The translations under genes were made by a program, and so were the position numbers. A DNA stretch of 64,000 nt from an uncultured Pseudoflavonifractor sp. (GTDB lineage: Bacteria > Bacillota > Clostridia > Oscillospirales > Oscillospiraceae): NCBI RefSeq assembly GCF_944387275.1, contig NZ_CALXEG010000012.1, positions 1-64,000 of the forward strand, written 5' to 3'. Each line of letters opens with the position of its first letter. Position 1 is the stretch's first letter. Positions 9,330-18,149 of this stretch are shown here, piece by piece. Under the pieces are notes generated by a model. The model worked only from the letters and a program-made list of their open reading frames with translations, had not been told where the DNA came from and searched no databases.

Positions 9330-10451
9330 ATGAAAAAGCGTATCCTGTCTCTCGCTCTCGGCGCCACCCTGCTGCTGGGCCTGCTGGCCGGCTGCAACAA
9401 CAGCAGCACCACCGAAACCCAGTCCGGCAGCTCCGCTGACCCCTCCAAGCCCAAGTTCTGCTTTGTGGTCACCAGCCAGCTGGGCGACAAGTCCTTCAAC
9501 GACTCCGCCGCCGCCGGTATGAACATGATCACCGAGCAGCTGGGCTGCGAGACCAAGATCCTGGAGATCGGCAGCGACCAGACCAAGTGGGAGCCCACGC
9601 TGATGGATCTGTCCGACACCGGCGAGTACGACGCCATCATCGTCAACGGTTCCGGCACCATCGAGATCATCGAGCAGCTGGCGGAGGAGTTCCCCGACCA
9701 GAAGTACGTCATGTTCGACACCACCATTGACGAGGGCGCCTACCCCAACGTCTACGCCATCAGCTACAAGCAGAACGAGGGCTCCTATCTGGGCGGCGTT
9801 CTGGCCGGCCTGGTGACCATCTCCGACATGCCCAACGCCAACGCCGACAAGAAGATCGGCTTTATCGGCGGCGAGGAGGACCCCATCATCTCCGACTTCC
9901 TGGTGGGCTACATTGAGGGCGCCCAGTCCGTGGACCCGGACATCAAGGTCTATGTCTCCTACGTAGGCTCCTGGACCGACACCGCCAAGGGCAAGGAGCT
10001 GGCCCTGGCCCAGTACAACCAGGGCGTGGACATCATCTTCCCCGCGGCCATGACCTCCGGCCTGGGCTGCATTGAGGCCGCCGTGGAGCAGGGCAAGTAC
10101 ATCATCGGCGTGGACTCCGACCAGGCCATGCTCTTCCAGGGCACCGACGAGGACAAGGCCAACGTGATCCTCACCTCCGTCATGAAGGAAGTGGGCCAGT
10201 CCCTGTACCGCTTCGCCGAGATGGAGCTGGAGGGCACCGTGCCCTGGGGCAGCAGCGAGACGCTGGGCATCCAGGAGGGCGCCTCCGATATCGCCGTGAA
10301 CGAGTACTATGAAAAGAATGTCCCTCAGGAGATCCGGGACAAAGTGGACGAGGCCCGTCAGGCCGTGCTGGACGGAGAGGTAACGGTCACTTCCGCGCTG
10401 GGTCTTCCCACTGACGAACTCAACGCAATCCTGGATTCCTGCAAGCCGTAA
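9330..10451 (+). CDS. Bmp-family ABC transporter substrate-binding lipoprotein
   Basis: This 373-residue surface lipoprotein has a signal peptide ending in a lipobox, LLAGC, with Cys at residue 22. The Bmp/PnrA fold is indicated by FVVTSQLGDKSFNDSAAAG, VNGSGTIEIIEQLAEEFPDQKYVMFD, NEGSYLGGVLAG and IGVDSDQAML, a pattern seen in purine-nucleoside receptors such as PnrA and Med. ATG 9330 is preferred over the in-frame GTG at 9321 because AAAGGAG lies eight bases upstream of it. A terminator-like hairpin follows the stop (10459-10496), which would raise this gene's expression above that of the ATPase and permeases. The likely ligand is a nucleoside or a related ribosyl compound. Confidence 0.93.
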   Translation: MKKRILSLALGATLLLGLLAGCNNSSTTETQSGSSADPSKPKFCFVVTSQLGDKSFNDSAAAGMNMITEQLGCETKILEIGSDQTKWEPTLMDLSDTGEYDAIIVNGSGTIEIIEQLAEEFPDQKYVMFDTTIDEGAYPNVYAISYKQNEGSYLGGVLAGLVTISDMPNANADKKIGFIGGEEDPIISDFLVGYIEGAQSVDPDIKVYVSYVGSWTDTAKGKELALAQYNQGVDIIFPAAMTSGLGCIEAAVEQGKYIIGVDSDQAMLFQGTDEDKANVILTSVMKEVGQSLYRFAEMELEGTVPWGSSETLGIQEGASDIAVNEYYEKNVPQEIRDKVDEARQAVLDGEVTVTSALGLPTDELNAILDSCKP

Positions 10452-10458
10452 TCGTCGC

Positions 10459-10496
10459 TGCGGGGCGCGCCGATTACAGCGCGCCCCGCATTTTTT
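10459..10496 (+). terminator. Intra-operon terminator after the binding-protein gene
   Basis: The perfect 12-bp stem TGCGGGGCGCGC/GCGCGCCCCGCA (loop CGATTACA) is followed by TTTTTT. Partial read-through would set a high ratio of binding protein to transporter. Confidence 0.85.
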
Positions 10497-10592
10497 CTCC
10501 CAAGGGCTGCCTGACGCCGCCCCGCGGAGGCCAGCCGTTCCTTTCCCGGCGTGGTCCGGAGCGGCACTGATTGAGAGAGAGGAGGCTCTGCC

Positions 10593-12152
10593 ATGGGCGA
10601 AGAGATCCTGCGCATGGAAAACATCACCAAGATCTACCCAAACGGCGTTATGGCCAACAAAGACGTCACGCTTTCCGTCCAGAAGGGTGAGATCCACGCG
10701 CTGATGGGAGAAAACGGCGCCGGAAAAAGTACCCTGATGAAAATTCTGTTCGGATTTGAGTCCAAGGACAGCGGAGAAATCTACTTTGAGGGAAAGAAGC
10801 TGGAGACCTCCAGCCCTGCCGAGACCATCAAGCAGGGCATCGGCATGGTGCATCAGCACTTTATGCTGGTGGATTCCCTGAAGGTGTATGAGAACATCGT
10901 CCTGGGCATGGAGCCCCGAAAGGGCCCCTTTACCGACGGTAAAAAGGCCAGCCAGATGGTGGCGGACATGGCCAAAAAGTACAACCTGAACGTGGACCCG
11001 GAGGCAAAGGTGGAGACCCTCTCCGTGGGTCTGAAGCAGAAGGTGGAGATTTTAAAGGTCCTGGCCCGGGGCGCCAAGCTGCTGATTCTGGACGAGCCCA
11101 CCGCCGTCCTCACCCCCCAGGAGACCGAGGAACTCTTCGAACAGCTGCTCCTGCTGAAGCAGCACGGCCACACCATCATTTTCATCTCCCACAAGATCAA
11201 GGAAGTGCGGCAGATCTGTGACAACATCACCGTGCTCCGGGGTGGCCGGACCATCGGCAGCATGCCGGTGGAGGGCTCCACGGAGGAGGAGATCTCCCGC
11301 TTCATGGTGGGCCGGGACGTGGTGCTCAACGTGCAGAAGTCCGCCCCCGCTTTCGGCGACAAGCTGCTGGAGATCCAGCACCTGAACTACTGGAACGACG
11401 AGCGCCGGCAGAAGCTCAAGGACGTGAGTTTTGACCTGCGCCGGGGACAGATCCTGGGCGTGGCCGGCGTAGAGGGCAACGGCCAGAACGAGCTGGCCGA
11501 GTGCATCTTCGGCCTGAAAAAGCCCAGCAGCGGCAAGGTCCTGCTTAACGGCAAAGATCTCTCTCCCCTGGGTATCAAGGATATCCGCGCCTCCGGCGTG
11601 TCCTACATCCCCGAGGACCGCATCTCCACCGGCGTGGCGGGGAGCCTGAGTATCTGGGAAAACCTCATGTCGGACCGGATCGACAAGCCGGAGTTTCGCC
11701 GGGGCGGCCTGCTGAACCTGCGGCAGATCCGGGAAAAATGCGCCAAGCTCATCGACGCTTTTACCATTCTGTGCCGGAACGGCGACCAAGCCGTGTCAAT
11801 GCTCTCGGGCGGCAACATGCAGAAGGTGGTTGTGGCCCGGGAGTTCTCCGCCGATCCCGACCTGCTGATCGCTAACCAGCCCACCCGCGGCATCGACGTG
11901 GGCGCCAACGAATTCATCTGGAAAAAACTTGTGGCCCTGCGGGACCAGGGGCGGGGTATCCTGCTCATCTCCGCCGACCTGAACGAGGTCCTGGAGCTGA
12001 GCGACAGCATCCTGGTCATGTGCGACGGCGAAGTGGCCGCCTACTTCCCGGACAGCAAGGCTGTCACAGAGCGGGAGCTGGGCCTCTATATGCTGGGCGT
12101 AAAGAAGCAGACTGCGGAAGAAAGGGGGGCTCTGTGTGAAGCGGCACAGTAA
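10593..12152 (+). CDS. Nucleoside-type ABC importer ATPase, tandem NBDs
   Basis: This 519-residue ATPase has two fused nucleotide-binding domains, as in NupO/YufO and sugar-type importers. The first has Walker A GENGAGKST (about residues 37-45), signature LSVGLKQKVEIL near 144 and Walker B LLILDEPTAVLT near 163. The second has a degenerate Walker A, GVEGNGQNEL, with no Lys, signature LSGGNMQK near 406 and the switch region QPTRGIDVGA. This asymmetry is normal in the family. AGAGGAGG precedes ATG 10593. The gene overlaps the first permease by 17 bases, indicating coupling. Confidence 0.95.
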   Translation: MGEEILRMENITKIYPNGVMANKDVTLSVQKGEIHALMGENGAGKSTLMKILFGFESKDSGEIYFEGKKLETSSPAETIKQGIGMVHQHFMLVDSLKVYENIVLGMEPRKGPFTDGKKASQMVADMAKKYNLNVDPEAKVETLSVGLKQKVEILKVLARGAKLLILDEPTAVLTPQETEELFEQLLLLKQHGHTIIFISHKIKEVRQICDNITVLRGGRTIGSMPVEGSTEEEISRFMVGRDVVLNVQKSAPAFGDKLLEIQHLNYWNDERRQKLKDVSFDLRRGQILGVAGVEGNGQNELAECIFGLKKPSSGKVLLNGKDLSPLGIKDIRASGVSYIPEDRISTGVAGSLSIWENLMSDRIDKPEFRRGGLLNLRQIREKCAKLIDAFTILCRNGDQAVSMLSGGNMQKVVVAREFSADPDLLIANQPTRGIDVGANEFIWKKLVALRDQGRGILLISADLNEVLELSDSILVMCDGEVAAYFPDSKAVTERELGLYMLGVKKQTAEERGALCEAAQ

Positions 12153-13218
12153 AATGGCCTGGGTCGAGGCGCTCCGCACAGCTGTTGCCATCGGCATTGC
12201 ACTGCTCATCGTCTTTGTGATCGTGCTGTGCGTCAGCAGCGAGCCTTTGAACGCCATCTTCAACTTCCTTTTCGGTCCCCTCACCACCGTGCGCCGCATG
12301 GGCAACGTGGTGGAGGAGATGATCCCCATCATGTTTACAGGCCTGTCCATCGTCATCCTGTACCGCACCGGCCTGTTCAACCTGTCCGCCGAGGGCGGCT
12401 TCTTCCTGGGCGCGGTGGTGGCCGCCATCTCCGCCCTGACCCTTCCGCTGCCCCCTGTGCTCAATCTGCTGGTGGCCATGATCCTGGCGGCTGTGGCCGG
12501 CGGCGTCACCTCCCTGATCCCCGGCATCCTGAAGGTCAAGTGCGGCGCCAACGAGATCGTCACCTCCCTGATGCTCAACTATGTGTGTCTCAATGTGGGC
12601 CTGTACTTTATCCAGACCTTTTTCATCGACCCGGAGATCAACAGCAAGTACACCTACCAGTTCCCCGCCAGCATGGAGCTGCCCACCATCATCCCCGGCA
12701 CCCGCGTCCACGCCGGCCTGATCATCGCCATTCTCTGCGTGGTGGCCTGCCACTTCATCCTGGAGCGCACCCCTCTGGGCTATAAGGCCACCCTGGTGGG
12801 CAGCAACGGCCGGATGGCCAAATACTCGGGCGTCGGCACCGCCGCGGTCATCATCGGCACCCAGTTCCTGGGCGGCGCGCTGGCCGGCCTGGGCGGCTCG
12901 GTGGAGCTGTTCGGCATGTACCGCCGGTTCCAGTACCTGGAGCTCACCAACTACGGCTGGGACGGCATCCTGATCGCCATCGTGGCCCGCTATAAGGCCA
13001 AATACGTGCCCCTGGCCGCCCTGTTCCTGGCCTATCTGCGCATCGGCGCGGATATCATGTCCCGCACCAGCGACGTGCCCTTTGAAATCGTGAAGATCAT
13101 CCAGGCGGTGGTCATCGTTCTCATCTCCGCCCAGGCCATTCTGAGCGGCTTCCGGAAGAAAATGATCATCAAGGAGACCCAAGAGCTTGAGAATAAGGCG
13201 GTGAGCGCAAATGGCTGA
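12136..13218 (+). CDS. Nucleoside-type ABC importer permease, first subunit
   Basis: This 360-residue integral membrane protein has about ten hydrophobic segments after a short cytoplasmic N-terminus. It belongs to the BPD_transp_2 permease class that pairs with Bmp receptors, like NupP. Family-like stretches include MFTGLSIVILYRTGLFNLSAEG near residue 70 and GAALAGLGG-type seen here as GGALAGLGGSVELFG near 250. It overlaps the ATPase by 17 bases and the second permease by 8, so the subunits are probably made in step. It lacks any extra domain. Confidence 0.93.
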   Translation: MKRHSKMAWVEALRTAVAIGIALLIVFVIVLCVSSEPLNAIFNFLFGPLTTVRRMGNVVEEMIPIMFTGLSIVILYRTGLFNLSAEGGFFLGAVVAAISALTLPLPPVLNLLVAMILAAVAGGVTSLIPGILKVKCGANEIVTSLMLNYVCLNVGLYFIQTFFIDPEINSKYTYQFPASMELPTIIPGTRVHAGLIIAILCVVACHFILERTPLGYKATLVGSNGRMAKYSGVGTAAVIIGTQFLGGALAGLGGSVELFGMYRRFQYLELTNYGWDGILIAIVARYKAKYVPLAALFLAYLRIGADIMSRTSDVPFEIVKIIQAVVIVLISAQAILSGFRKKMIIKETQELENKAVSANG

Positions 13219-14176
13219 TATCATTCAGGTCATCTTTAATACCGACTTCTTCTTCACCACCATCCGCGTTATGACCCCGGTGCTGTACGCCGCCATGGCC
13301 TGTATGGTCTTCTACAAGGGCGGCGTGGACGCCATCGGAACCGAAGGCATCATGCTTCTCTGCTCCCTGGCGGGCGTGCTGGGCGGCTACTTCACCGGCA
13401 GCGCCTTCCTGGGCGTGGTCATCGCCTTTGCCGCGGGCGCCTTCTTCGCCTGCCTGTATACCTTTGTGGTCCTCCGGCTGGGCAGCGAGGCCATCCTGGC
13501 CGGTATCGCCCTCAATACCCTGGCCAGCGGCCTGACCATCTTCGTTCTGTACTATGTCACCGGCGAAAAGGGCTCCACCCAGAGCCTTAACAGCCCGGTG
13601 TGCCCCAGCATCGACATCCCCATCCTCAAGGACATCCCCATCCTGGGCGACATCCTGTCCGGACACAATATCCTGACCTATGTGGCCGTGCTGCTGGTCA
13701 TCGTGCTCTTCTTCCTCATCTACAAGACCCCTACCGGACTGCGCATCCGCACTGTGGGTGAAAATCCCCAGGCGGCCCGCTCCGTGGGCATCCATGTGCG
13801 GAAATACCGCTATCTGACCTCCATCATCGCCGGCGGCCTGGCGGGTATGGGCGGCGCGTTTATGTCCATGGCCTACGTGTCCAACTTCTCCCGGGAAATG
13901 ATCGCCGGCCGAGGCTACATCGGCATGGCCGCCGAGGGCATGGGCCGGGGCACACCCCTCGGCGTGCTCCTGTCTTCCATCATCTTCGGCGCCGCCGACT
14001 CCCTGGCCACCCGGCTCCAGATGCTCAACGTGCCTGCCCGTCTGGTGCAGGCCCTGCCCTACGCCATCACCATCATTGCCATTGCCATCTACTCCTACAT
14101 CAGAACACAGAGGAAAGCAAAGAACTCCTCCGGGGCGGGCGCCGCAGCGGAGGCAGCCGGTAAGAAAGGAACGTGA
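13211..14176 (+). CDS. Nucleoside-type ABC importer permease, second subunit
   Basis: This 321-residue permease, like NupQ, has eight to ten membrane segments. FYKGGVDAIGTEGIMLLCSLAGV near residue 35 parallels the leading segment of the first permease, and AGGLAGMGGAFMSMAYV near 214 is the conserved cytoplasmic loop/helix region. A short Lys/Ala-rich tail ends the protein. It starts within the end of the first permease (8-base overlap), and its TGA abuts the ATG of the glycohydrolase gene. The two permeases probably form a heterodimeric channel served by the upstream ATPase and lipoprotein. Confidence 0.92.
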   Translation: MADIIQVIFNTDFFFTTIRVMTPVLYAAMACMVFYKGGVDAIGTEGIMLLCSLAGVLGGYFTGSAFLGVVIAFAAGAFFACLYTFVVLRLGSEAILAGIALNTLASGLTIFVLYYVTGEKGSTQSLNSPVCPSIDIPILKDIPILGDILSGHNILTYVAVLLVIVLFFLIYKTPTGLRIRTVGENPQAARSVGIHVRKYRYLTSIIAGGLAGMGGAFMSMAYVSNFSREMIAGRGYIGMAAEGMGRGTPLGVLLSSIIFGAADSLATRLQMLNVPARLVQALPYAITIIAIAIYSYIRTQRKAKNSSGAGAAAEAAGKKGT

Positions 14177-15571
14177 ATGCCAATGAAAGCGCGTGAGCTG
14201 ACCACAAAGGCCCTGTTCGAAACCACCCCCCGTCTCCAGACCAAGGAGGAGTCCTCCTGGATGGAGGCCAAGGTGGACCAGGGCGCACTGGACATCAACG
14301 AGGCCCGTGGCCGCTGGTACACCCGTGTGCCCGGCTCCCTGGCCCCCGACCACACCCTGCTGGGCGCCATCCAGGCCATGGAGAACAAGGGCTACGACGT
14401 GACCGAGGCCGAGGCCCTGATCCCCATCATGCAGAAGGCATTTGACGAGCACGATGATGTGAAGATGCTCCAGTACTATGCCAAGCTCTTCGAGGTGCTG
14501 GGCCGGGCTCCCAAGATCCCCGACCACCCCTATTGGAGCTACGCCCAGTACGAGTCCTTTGACGACCACGCCGCCGAAGTCACCTTCCCCGCGCCCAGGG
14601 CCGTGCCCGACAATATCCCCATCTTTGAACGGCAGCACGCCGGTTGGATCGCCCAGGTGGCGGGCGCCGCCGTGGGCACCATCATCGAGGGCTACTGCAC
14701 CGACAAGCTGCGGGAGACCTTTGGCGAGATCTACGGCTATCTCCGGGAGCCCACCACCTACAATGACGACGTGCTCTTTGAGCTGGCCTTCCTCAACGCC
14801 GTCCGGGATCACGGCTCCAAGGTGACCTCCGAGGACATCGGCATGGAGTGGATCGGCCGCATCGAGTACACCTGGACCGCGGAAGAAGCCGCCTTCCGCA
14901 ACATGAAGCGGGGCATTTTCCCGCCCATGAGCGCCAAGGTCAACAACCCCTGGAACGAGTGGATCGGCGCCCAGATGCGGGGCTCCGTCTGCGGCATGGT
15001 GGCCCCCGGCGACCCGGAGCTGGCCGCCCGGCTGGCCTGGATCGACGGCGCCGTCTCCCATGTCAACAACGGCATCCTGGGCGAGGTGTTCAACGCCGTC
15101 ATGACCGCCCTTGCCTATGTGGAGACCGACATCCGCAAGGTGTTGGAGGACTCCATCGCCCTCATTCCCCCCAAGAGCGAGTATTACTCGGTGGTCAAGT
15201 TCGCCTGGGACGCCTGCCGGCGCCACGACGCCTGGGAGCCCGCCTGGCGGGAGTGTGAGGAGAAGTACAAGCGCTACAACTGGATCCACACCTATCCCAA
15301 TGCGGCGGCCGAGGTGGTGGCCCTCTACTTCGCCGGCAACGACTTTGACGAGTGCATGCACATCATCGCCATGTGCGGCCAGGACGTGGACTGCAACGGA
15401 GGCCAGATCGCCACCCTGTACGGCGCCATGATGGGCTACGCCGCGATCGACCACAAGTGGAGCGACCCCTTCCAGGACAAGTTTGACAGCCTGTTCCGGG
15501 GCTACGAGCACACCACCCTCTCCTTCATCGCCCAGCTGACCATGGACGCCGCCCAGGCGTTGAAGGGCTGA
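14177..15571 (+). CDS. ADP-ribosylglycohydrolase-fold enzyme
   Basis: This 464-residue protein resembles the DraG/ARH family, all-alpha, Mg-dependent hydrolases that cleave ADP-ribosyl or N-ribosyl bonds. Motifs include VAGAAVGTIIEGYC near residue 161 (the usual N-terminal GAxxGDxxG-like helix), TYNDDVLFELAFLNAV near 197 (like the TDDT metal site, here N-D-D) and CGQDVDCNGGQIATLYGAMMGY near 400 (the GGDxDxxxxxxGAxxGA site). It has an N-terminal extension of about 150 residues. AAAGGA lies six bases before ATG 14177, which abuts the permease stop. Being last in the importer operon, it likely hydrolyses the imported ribosyl compound, releasing a sugar for the PfkB kinase. This is inference. Confidence 0.85.
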   Translation: MPMKARELTTKALFETTPRLQTKEESSWMEAKVDQGALDINEARGRWYTRVPGSLAPDHTLLGAIQAMENKGYDVTEAEALIPIMQKAFDEHDDVKMLQYYAKLFEVLGRAPKIPDHPYWSYAQYESFDDHAAEVTFPAPRAVPDNIPIFERQHAGWIAQVAGAAVGTIIEGYCTDKLRETFGEIYGYLREPTTYNDDVLFELAFLNAVRDHGSKVTSEDIGMEWIGRIEYTWTAEEAAFRNMKRGIFPPMSAKVNNPWNEWIGAQMRGSVCGMVAPGDPELAARLAWIDGAVSHVNNGILGEVFNAVMTALAYVETDIRKVLEDSIALIPPKSEYYSVVKFAWDACRRHDAWEPAWRECEEKYKRYNWIHTYPNAAAEVVALYFAGNDFDECMHIIAMCGQDVDCNGGQIATLYGAMMGYAAIDHKWSDPFQDKFDSLFRGYEHTTLSFIAQLTMDAAQALKG

Positions 15572-15597
15572 CACGACATCCTCCCCTCTCTCATAAA

Positions 15598-15642
15598 GCC
15601 GCGCCCCCGGATCCCCTGCGACAGGGTATCCGGGGGCGCGGC
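15598..15642. terminator. Long terminator hairpin between convergent genes
   Basis: A 21-bp stem with one mismatch (15598-15618 with 15622-15642, loop CGA) ends the import operon. The T-tract is weak (CTTGTCTGT). It may also stop the minus-strand small gene. Confidence 0.75.
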
Positions 15643-15650
15643 CTTGTCTG

Positions 15651-15776
15651 TCAGGCGGCCTCCTCGGCCAGCTCGGCCAGGGCCTCCCGCTCGCTGTCGG
15701 CGGAGAAGCGGAAGCGCCCGTAGGCGTCGTACACCTCCACATGACCACGGACCCAGCGCATGGAATACTCGTTCAT
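15651..15776 (-). CDS. Conserved-looking 41-residue small protein
   Basis: This small protein starts at ATG 15776 behind AAAGGAG with good spacing, and has a tidy amphipathic make-up: MNEYSMRWVRGHVEVYD, then GRFRFSADSEREALAEL, with an acidic end. It looks like a beta-hairpin followed by a helix. The longer frame to 15839 has no ribosome site. I do not recognise a named family, and no partner gene is obvious. It lies between the import operon and the reductase gene. Confidence 0.6.
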   Translation of the reverse strand: MNEYSMRWVRGHVEVYDAYGRFRFSADSEREALAELAEEAA

Positions 15777-15889
15777 AACCGGACGCTCCTTTCTGTCTGC
15801 CCCGCCTTGGCGGGCTGTCTCTCCTGTCCTTACGTGCACAGTATAGCAAATAACAAGTCCTATAAACCGGACTTTTATTCTCCTGGGCG

Positions 15890-15924
15890 AAAAAACTCCC
15901 CGGACGGAAATCCCGTCCGGGGAG
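15890..15924 (-). terminator. Terminator of the flavoprotein reductase gene
   Basis: On minus, CTCCCCGGACGG GATTT CCGTCCGGGGAG is followed by TTTTTT. It lies 28 bases after the stop codon. Confidence 0.9.
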
Positions 15925-15951
15925 CGAAAAAAAATCGGGGAAAGAGGCTGG

Positions 15952-17892
15952 TTACTGGCCCAGCACGGCGGCAGCCGCGTTGGCGCCGGCCAGACGGCCG
16001 GAGGTCAGAGCGAAGCCCAGGCCCACGCCCTCCACGTTGACGTAGGCGGCCACGCTGACGCCGCTGCAGTTGTTGCCGGTGGCGTACAGGCCGGGGATGG
16101 GGTTCATGTCGTCATCCACCACCTGGAGCTCCTTGGTCACGTTTACGCCGCCCAGGGCGCCCAGCACGGCGTTGTAGCCCTTGGTGACGTAGAAGGGGCC
16201 CTCCTCCACGGAGTAGACCAGGCTCTCAGCGCTCTTGAAGAACTCCTCGTCGTCGCCGCTGGCCACGTAGGTGTTGTAGCGGGACACGGTGTCCTTCAGG
16301 GTGTCGGCGTCACAGCCGATGAACTCGGCCACCTCGTCCAGGGTCTGGCACACCTTGCCGTCGCCGCTCTCGGTCAGCTTCTCAAAGTCGCTGGCAAAGA
16401 CCTCCGGGTCCACGATGGCGTGGTAGATGGTCCGCTCGCCGTCCTCGCCGATGATGCCGAAGCGGTCCCAGTAGTGGACCCAGGTGCCGGTGTTCTCATA
16501 GGAGCTGTCGCACCAGCGGTCCACGGTGGCCTGGTCCACAATGGTGTAGGCGTAGCCGCCCTGGGCCAGCACGGCGCTGGAGAACTCCACGGTGTCCTTC
16601 AGCAGGTCCTCGTTCATGAACCGCTCGCCCAGGTGGTTGACCCACAGGATGGGGGTGTTCAGGGTCAGCTGCTCGGCCACCTCGATGTCGGCGGTCTTGG
16701 TGCCCACGCCGTGGTTCATGGTGAGCAGCTCGCCCTGGGCGGCGCCCACGTCGTACATCATCTGCAGGCCGGAGCCGTCGTTGCCGCCGATGACGTTGAC
16801 GGTGTCATACACCTTGTCGCCCAGGGCCTGGCGCATCATCTCCTCGTTGCCGGCGAAGCTGCCGGTGGAGACGATCACCGCGCCGGCGTTGACGGTCAGG
16901 GTGCCGCCGTCCTCCTTGGTGCACACGGCGCCGGTCACCGCGCCGCTGTCATCGGTGAGCAGGCTGGTGGCGGTGGTGTTGTAGCGGATGTCCACGCCGT
17001 TGTCGTCCAGGGCCTGGCCCAGGTAGGTGAAGGGGGCGGCGTTGTTCCAGCGGTGGTAGATGATGGTCTCGTCAAAGTGGGCGATCTGCTGGGCGGTCTT
17101 GGACAGGTAGACCTTCACGCCCTTGTCCAGCAGGTACTCCACCGTGTTCTTGGCCTCGCTGACAAAAGTGCGGATGAGCTGGGCGTTGGCCAGCTGGTTG
17201 CTCTGGTCCATCAGCTTCTCGTACCAGTACTCCTCGTCGGAGCCCAGATCGTCGCCGTACCGCTCGTACTGGAGGGAGGTGCCGATGGCGAACATGCCCT
17301 GGGCTGCGTTGCCCATGCCGCCCAGCACGCCGGTGCTCTCCACGCCCACCACAGTGGCGCCCGCCTCAGCGGCGCTGAGGGCGGCCATGGTGCCGGAGGC
17401 GCCCATGCCGATGACCAGCACGTCGGCGGTGACCTCCTCGTCCTCACCGGCGGGGGCCGCTTCCTCCTCCACGGACATGCCGGCCTGGGCCATGGCGTCC
17501 TTGGCGGCGGCCATGACGGCCTCGCTGGTGACGGTGGCGCCGGACACGCCGTCAATGTCGGCGCTCTGGGCGTCCAGGATCTGCTGGGCCAGGTCGGGCA
17601 GGGTGGCCCGGCCCACGTCCTCGGTCTCGCTGTCGCCTGCGGCGTCCACGGCGGTGATGGCGCCGCCGGACACGGTGATGGTCACGCTCACCTCGCCGCC
17701 GAAGCCCTCGGCGGTGCCGGTGTAGGTGCCGTCGGTCACGCCGCCGGCGGGAGACTGGGAGACCTCCTCACTGGCGCTGGGGGAGACAGAGGGGGTGGTC
17801 TCCGTCTCCTGGTTGGTGCAGCCCCCCAGCACGGCCGCCAGCATGGCGCCGCACAGCACAAGGGACAGCAGTTTTTTGATGGTTCCTCTCAT
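15952..17892 (-). CDS. Secreted FMN/FAD flavoprotein reductase (fumarate/urocanate reductase-like)
   Basis: This 646-residue exported lipoprotein has a signal peptide ending LGGC (Cys25). Residues 53-130 form an FMN-binding domain with the motif SGAT (DGVSGATVTSEAV), whose Thr is the usual site of covalent FMN attachment by ApbE. From about residue 153 a FAD-binding flavoprotein reductase domain begins with the Rossmann motif VIGMGASGTMAALSAAEAGA. The family reduces small organic acceptors such as fumarate, urocanate or cinnamate-like acids outside the cell, taking electrons from the flavin chain. The substrate here cannot be read. A divergent AraC regulator at 18150 probably controls it. Confidence 0.92.
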   Translation of the reverse strand: MRGTIKKLLSLVLCGAMLAAVLGGCTNQETETTPSVSPSASEEVSQSPAGGVTDGTYTGTAEGFGGEVSVTITVSGGAITAVDAAGDSETEDVGRATLPDLAQQILDAQSADIDGVSGATVTSEAVMAAAKDAMAQAGMSVEEEAAPAGEDEEVTADVLVIGMGASGTMAALSAAEAGATVVGVESTGVLGGMGNAAQGMFAIGTSLQYERYGDDLGSDEEYWYEKLMDQSNQLANAQLIRTFVSEAKNTVEYLLDKGVKVYLSKTAQQIAHFDETIIYHRWNNAAPFTYLGQALDDNGVDIRYNTTATSLLTDDSGAVTGAVCTKEDGGTLTVNAGAVIVSTGSFAGNEEMMRQALGDKVYDTVNVIGGNDGSGLQMMYDVGAAQGELLTMNHGVGTKTADIEVAEQLTLNTPILWVNHLGERFMNEDLLKDTVEFSSAVLAQGGYAYTIVDQATVDRWCDSSYENTGTWVHYWDRFGIIGEDGERTIYHAIVDPEVFASDFEKLTESGDGKVCQTLDEVAEFIGCDADTLKDTVSRYNTYVASGDDEEFFKSAESLVYSVEEGPFYVTKGYNAVLGALGGVNVTKELQVVDDDMNPIPGLYATGNNCSGVSVAAYVNVEGVGLGFALTSGRLAGANAAAAVLGQ

Positions 17893-18149
17893 GTTCCATA
17901 TCCTCCTTGCAGCATGGGCCCTGCCGGAATACCTCTCCGGCCTGCCCGCCCGGGCAAACGGCAGGTGCGTTCCCCTGCCGCCCGGTGTTCGTTAAAAGAT
18001 TATCACATCCACATTCCCCCAACAATTGACGTATCTTGTGCCAAAAGTGTCTTATTTTTGGATTTCTTCCCGGTCGCTCTTGTGGCCCGGGGGCAAAAAA
18101 CAGTATAATAACAGGCGGAGAAACCTGGAACAGGGGAGGGAATTGGTCC

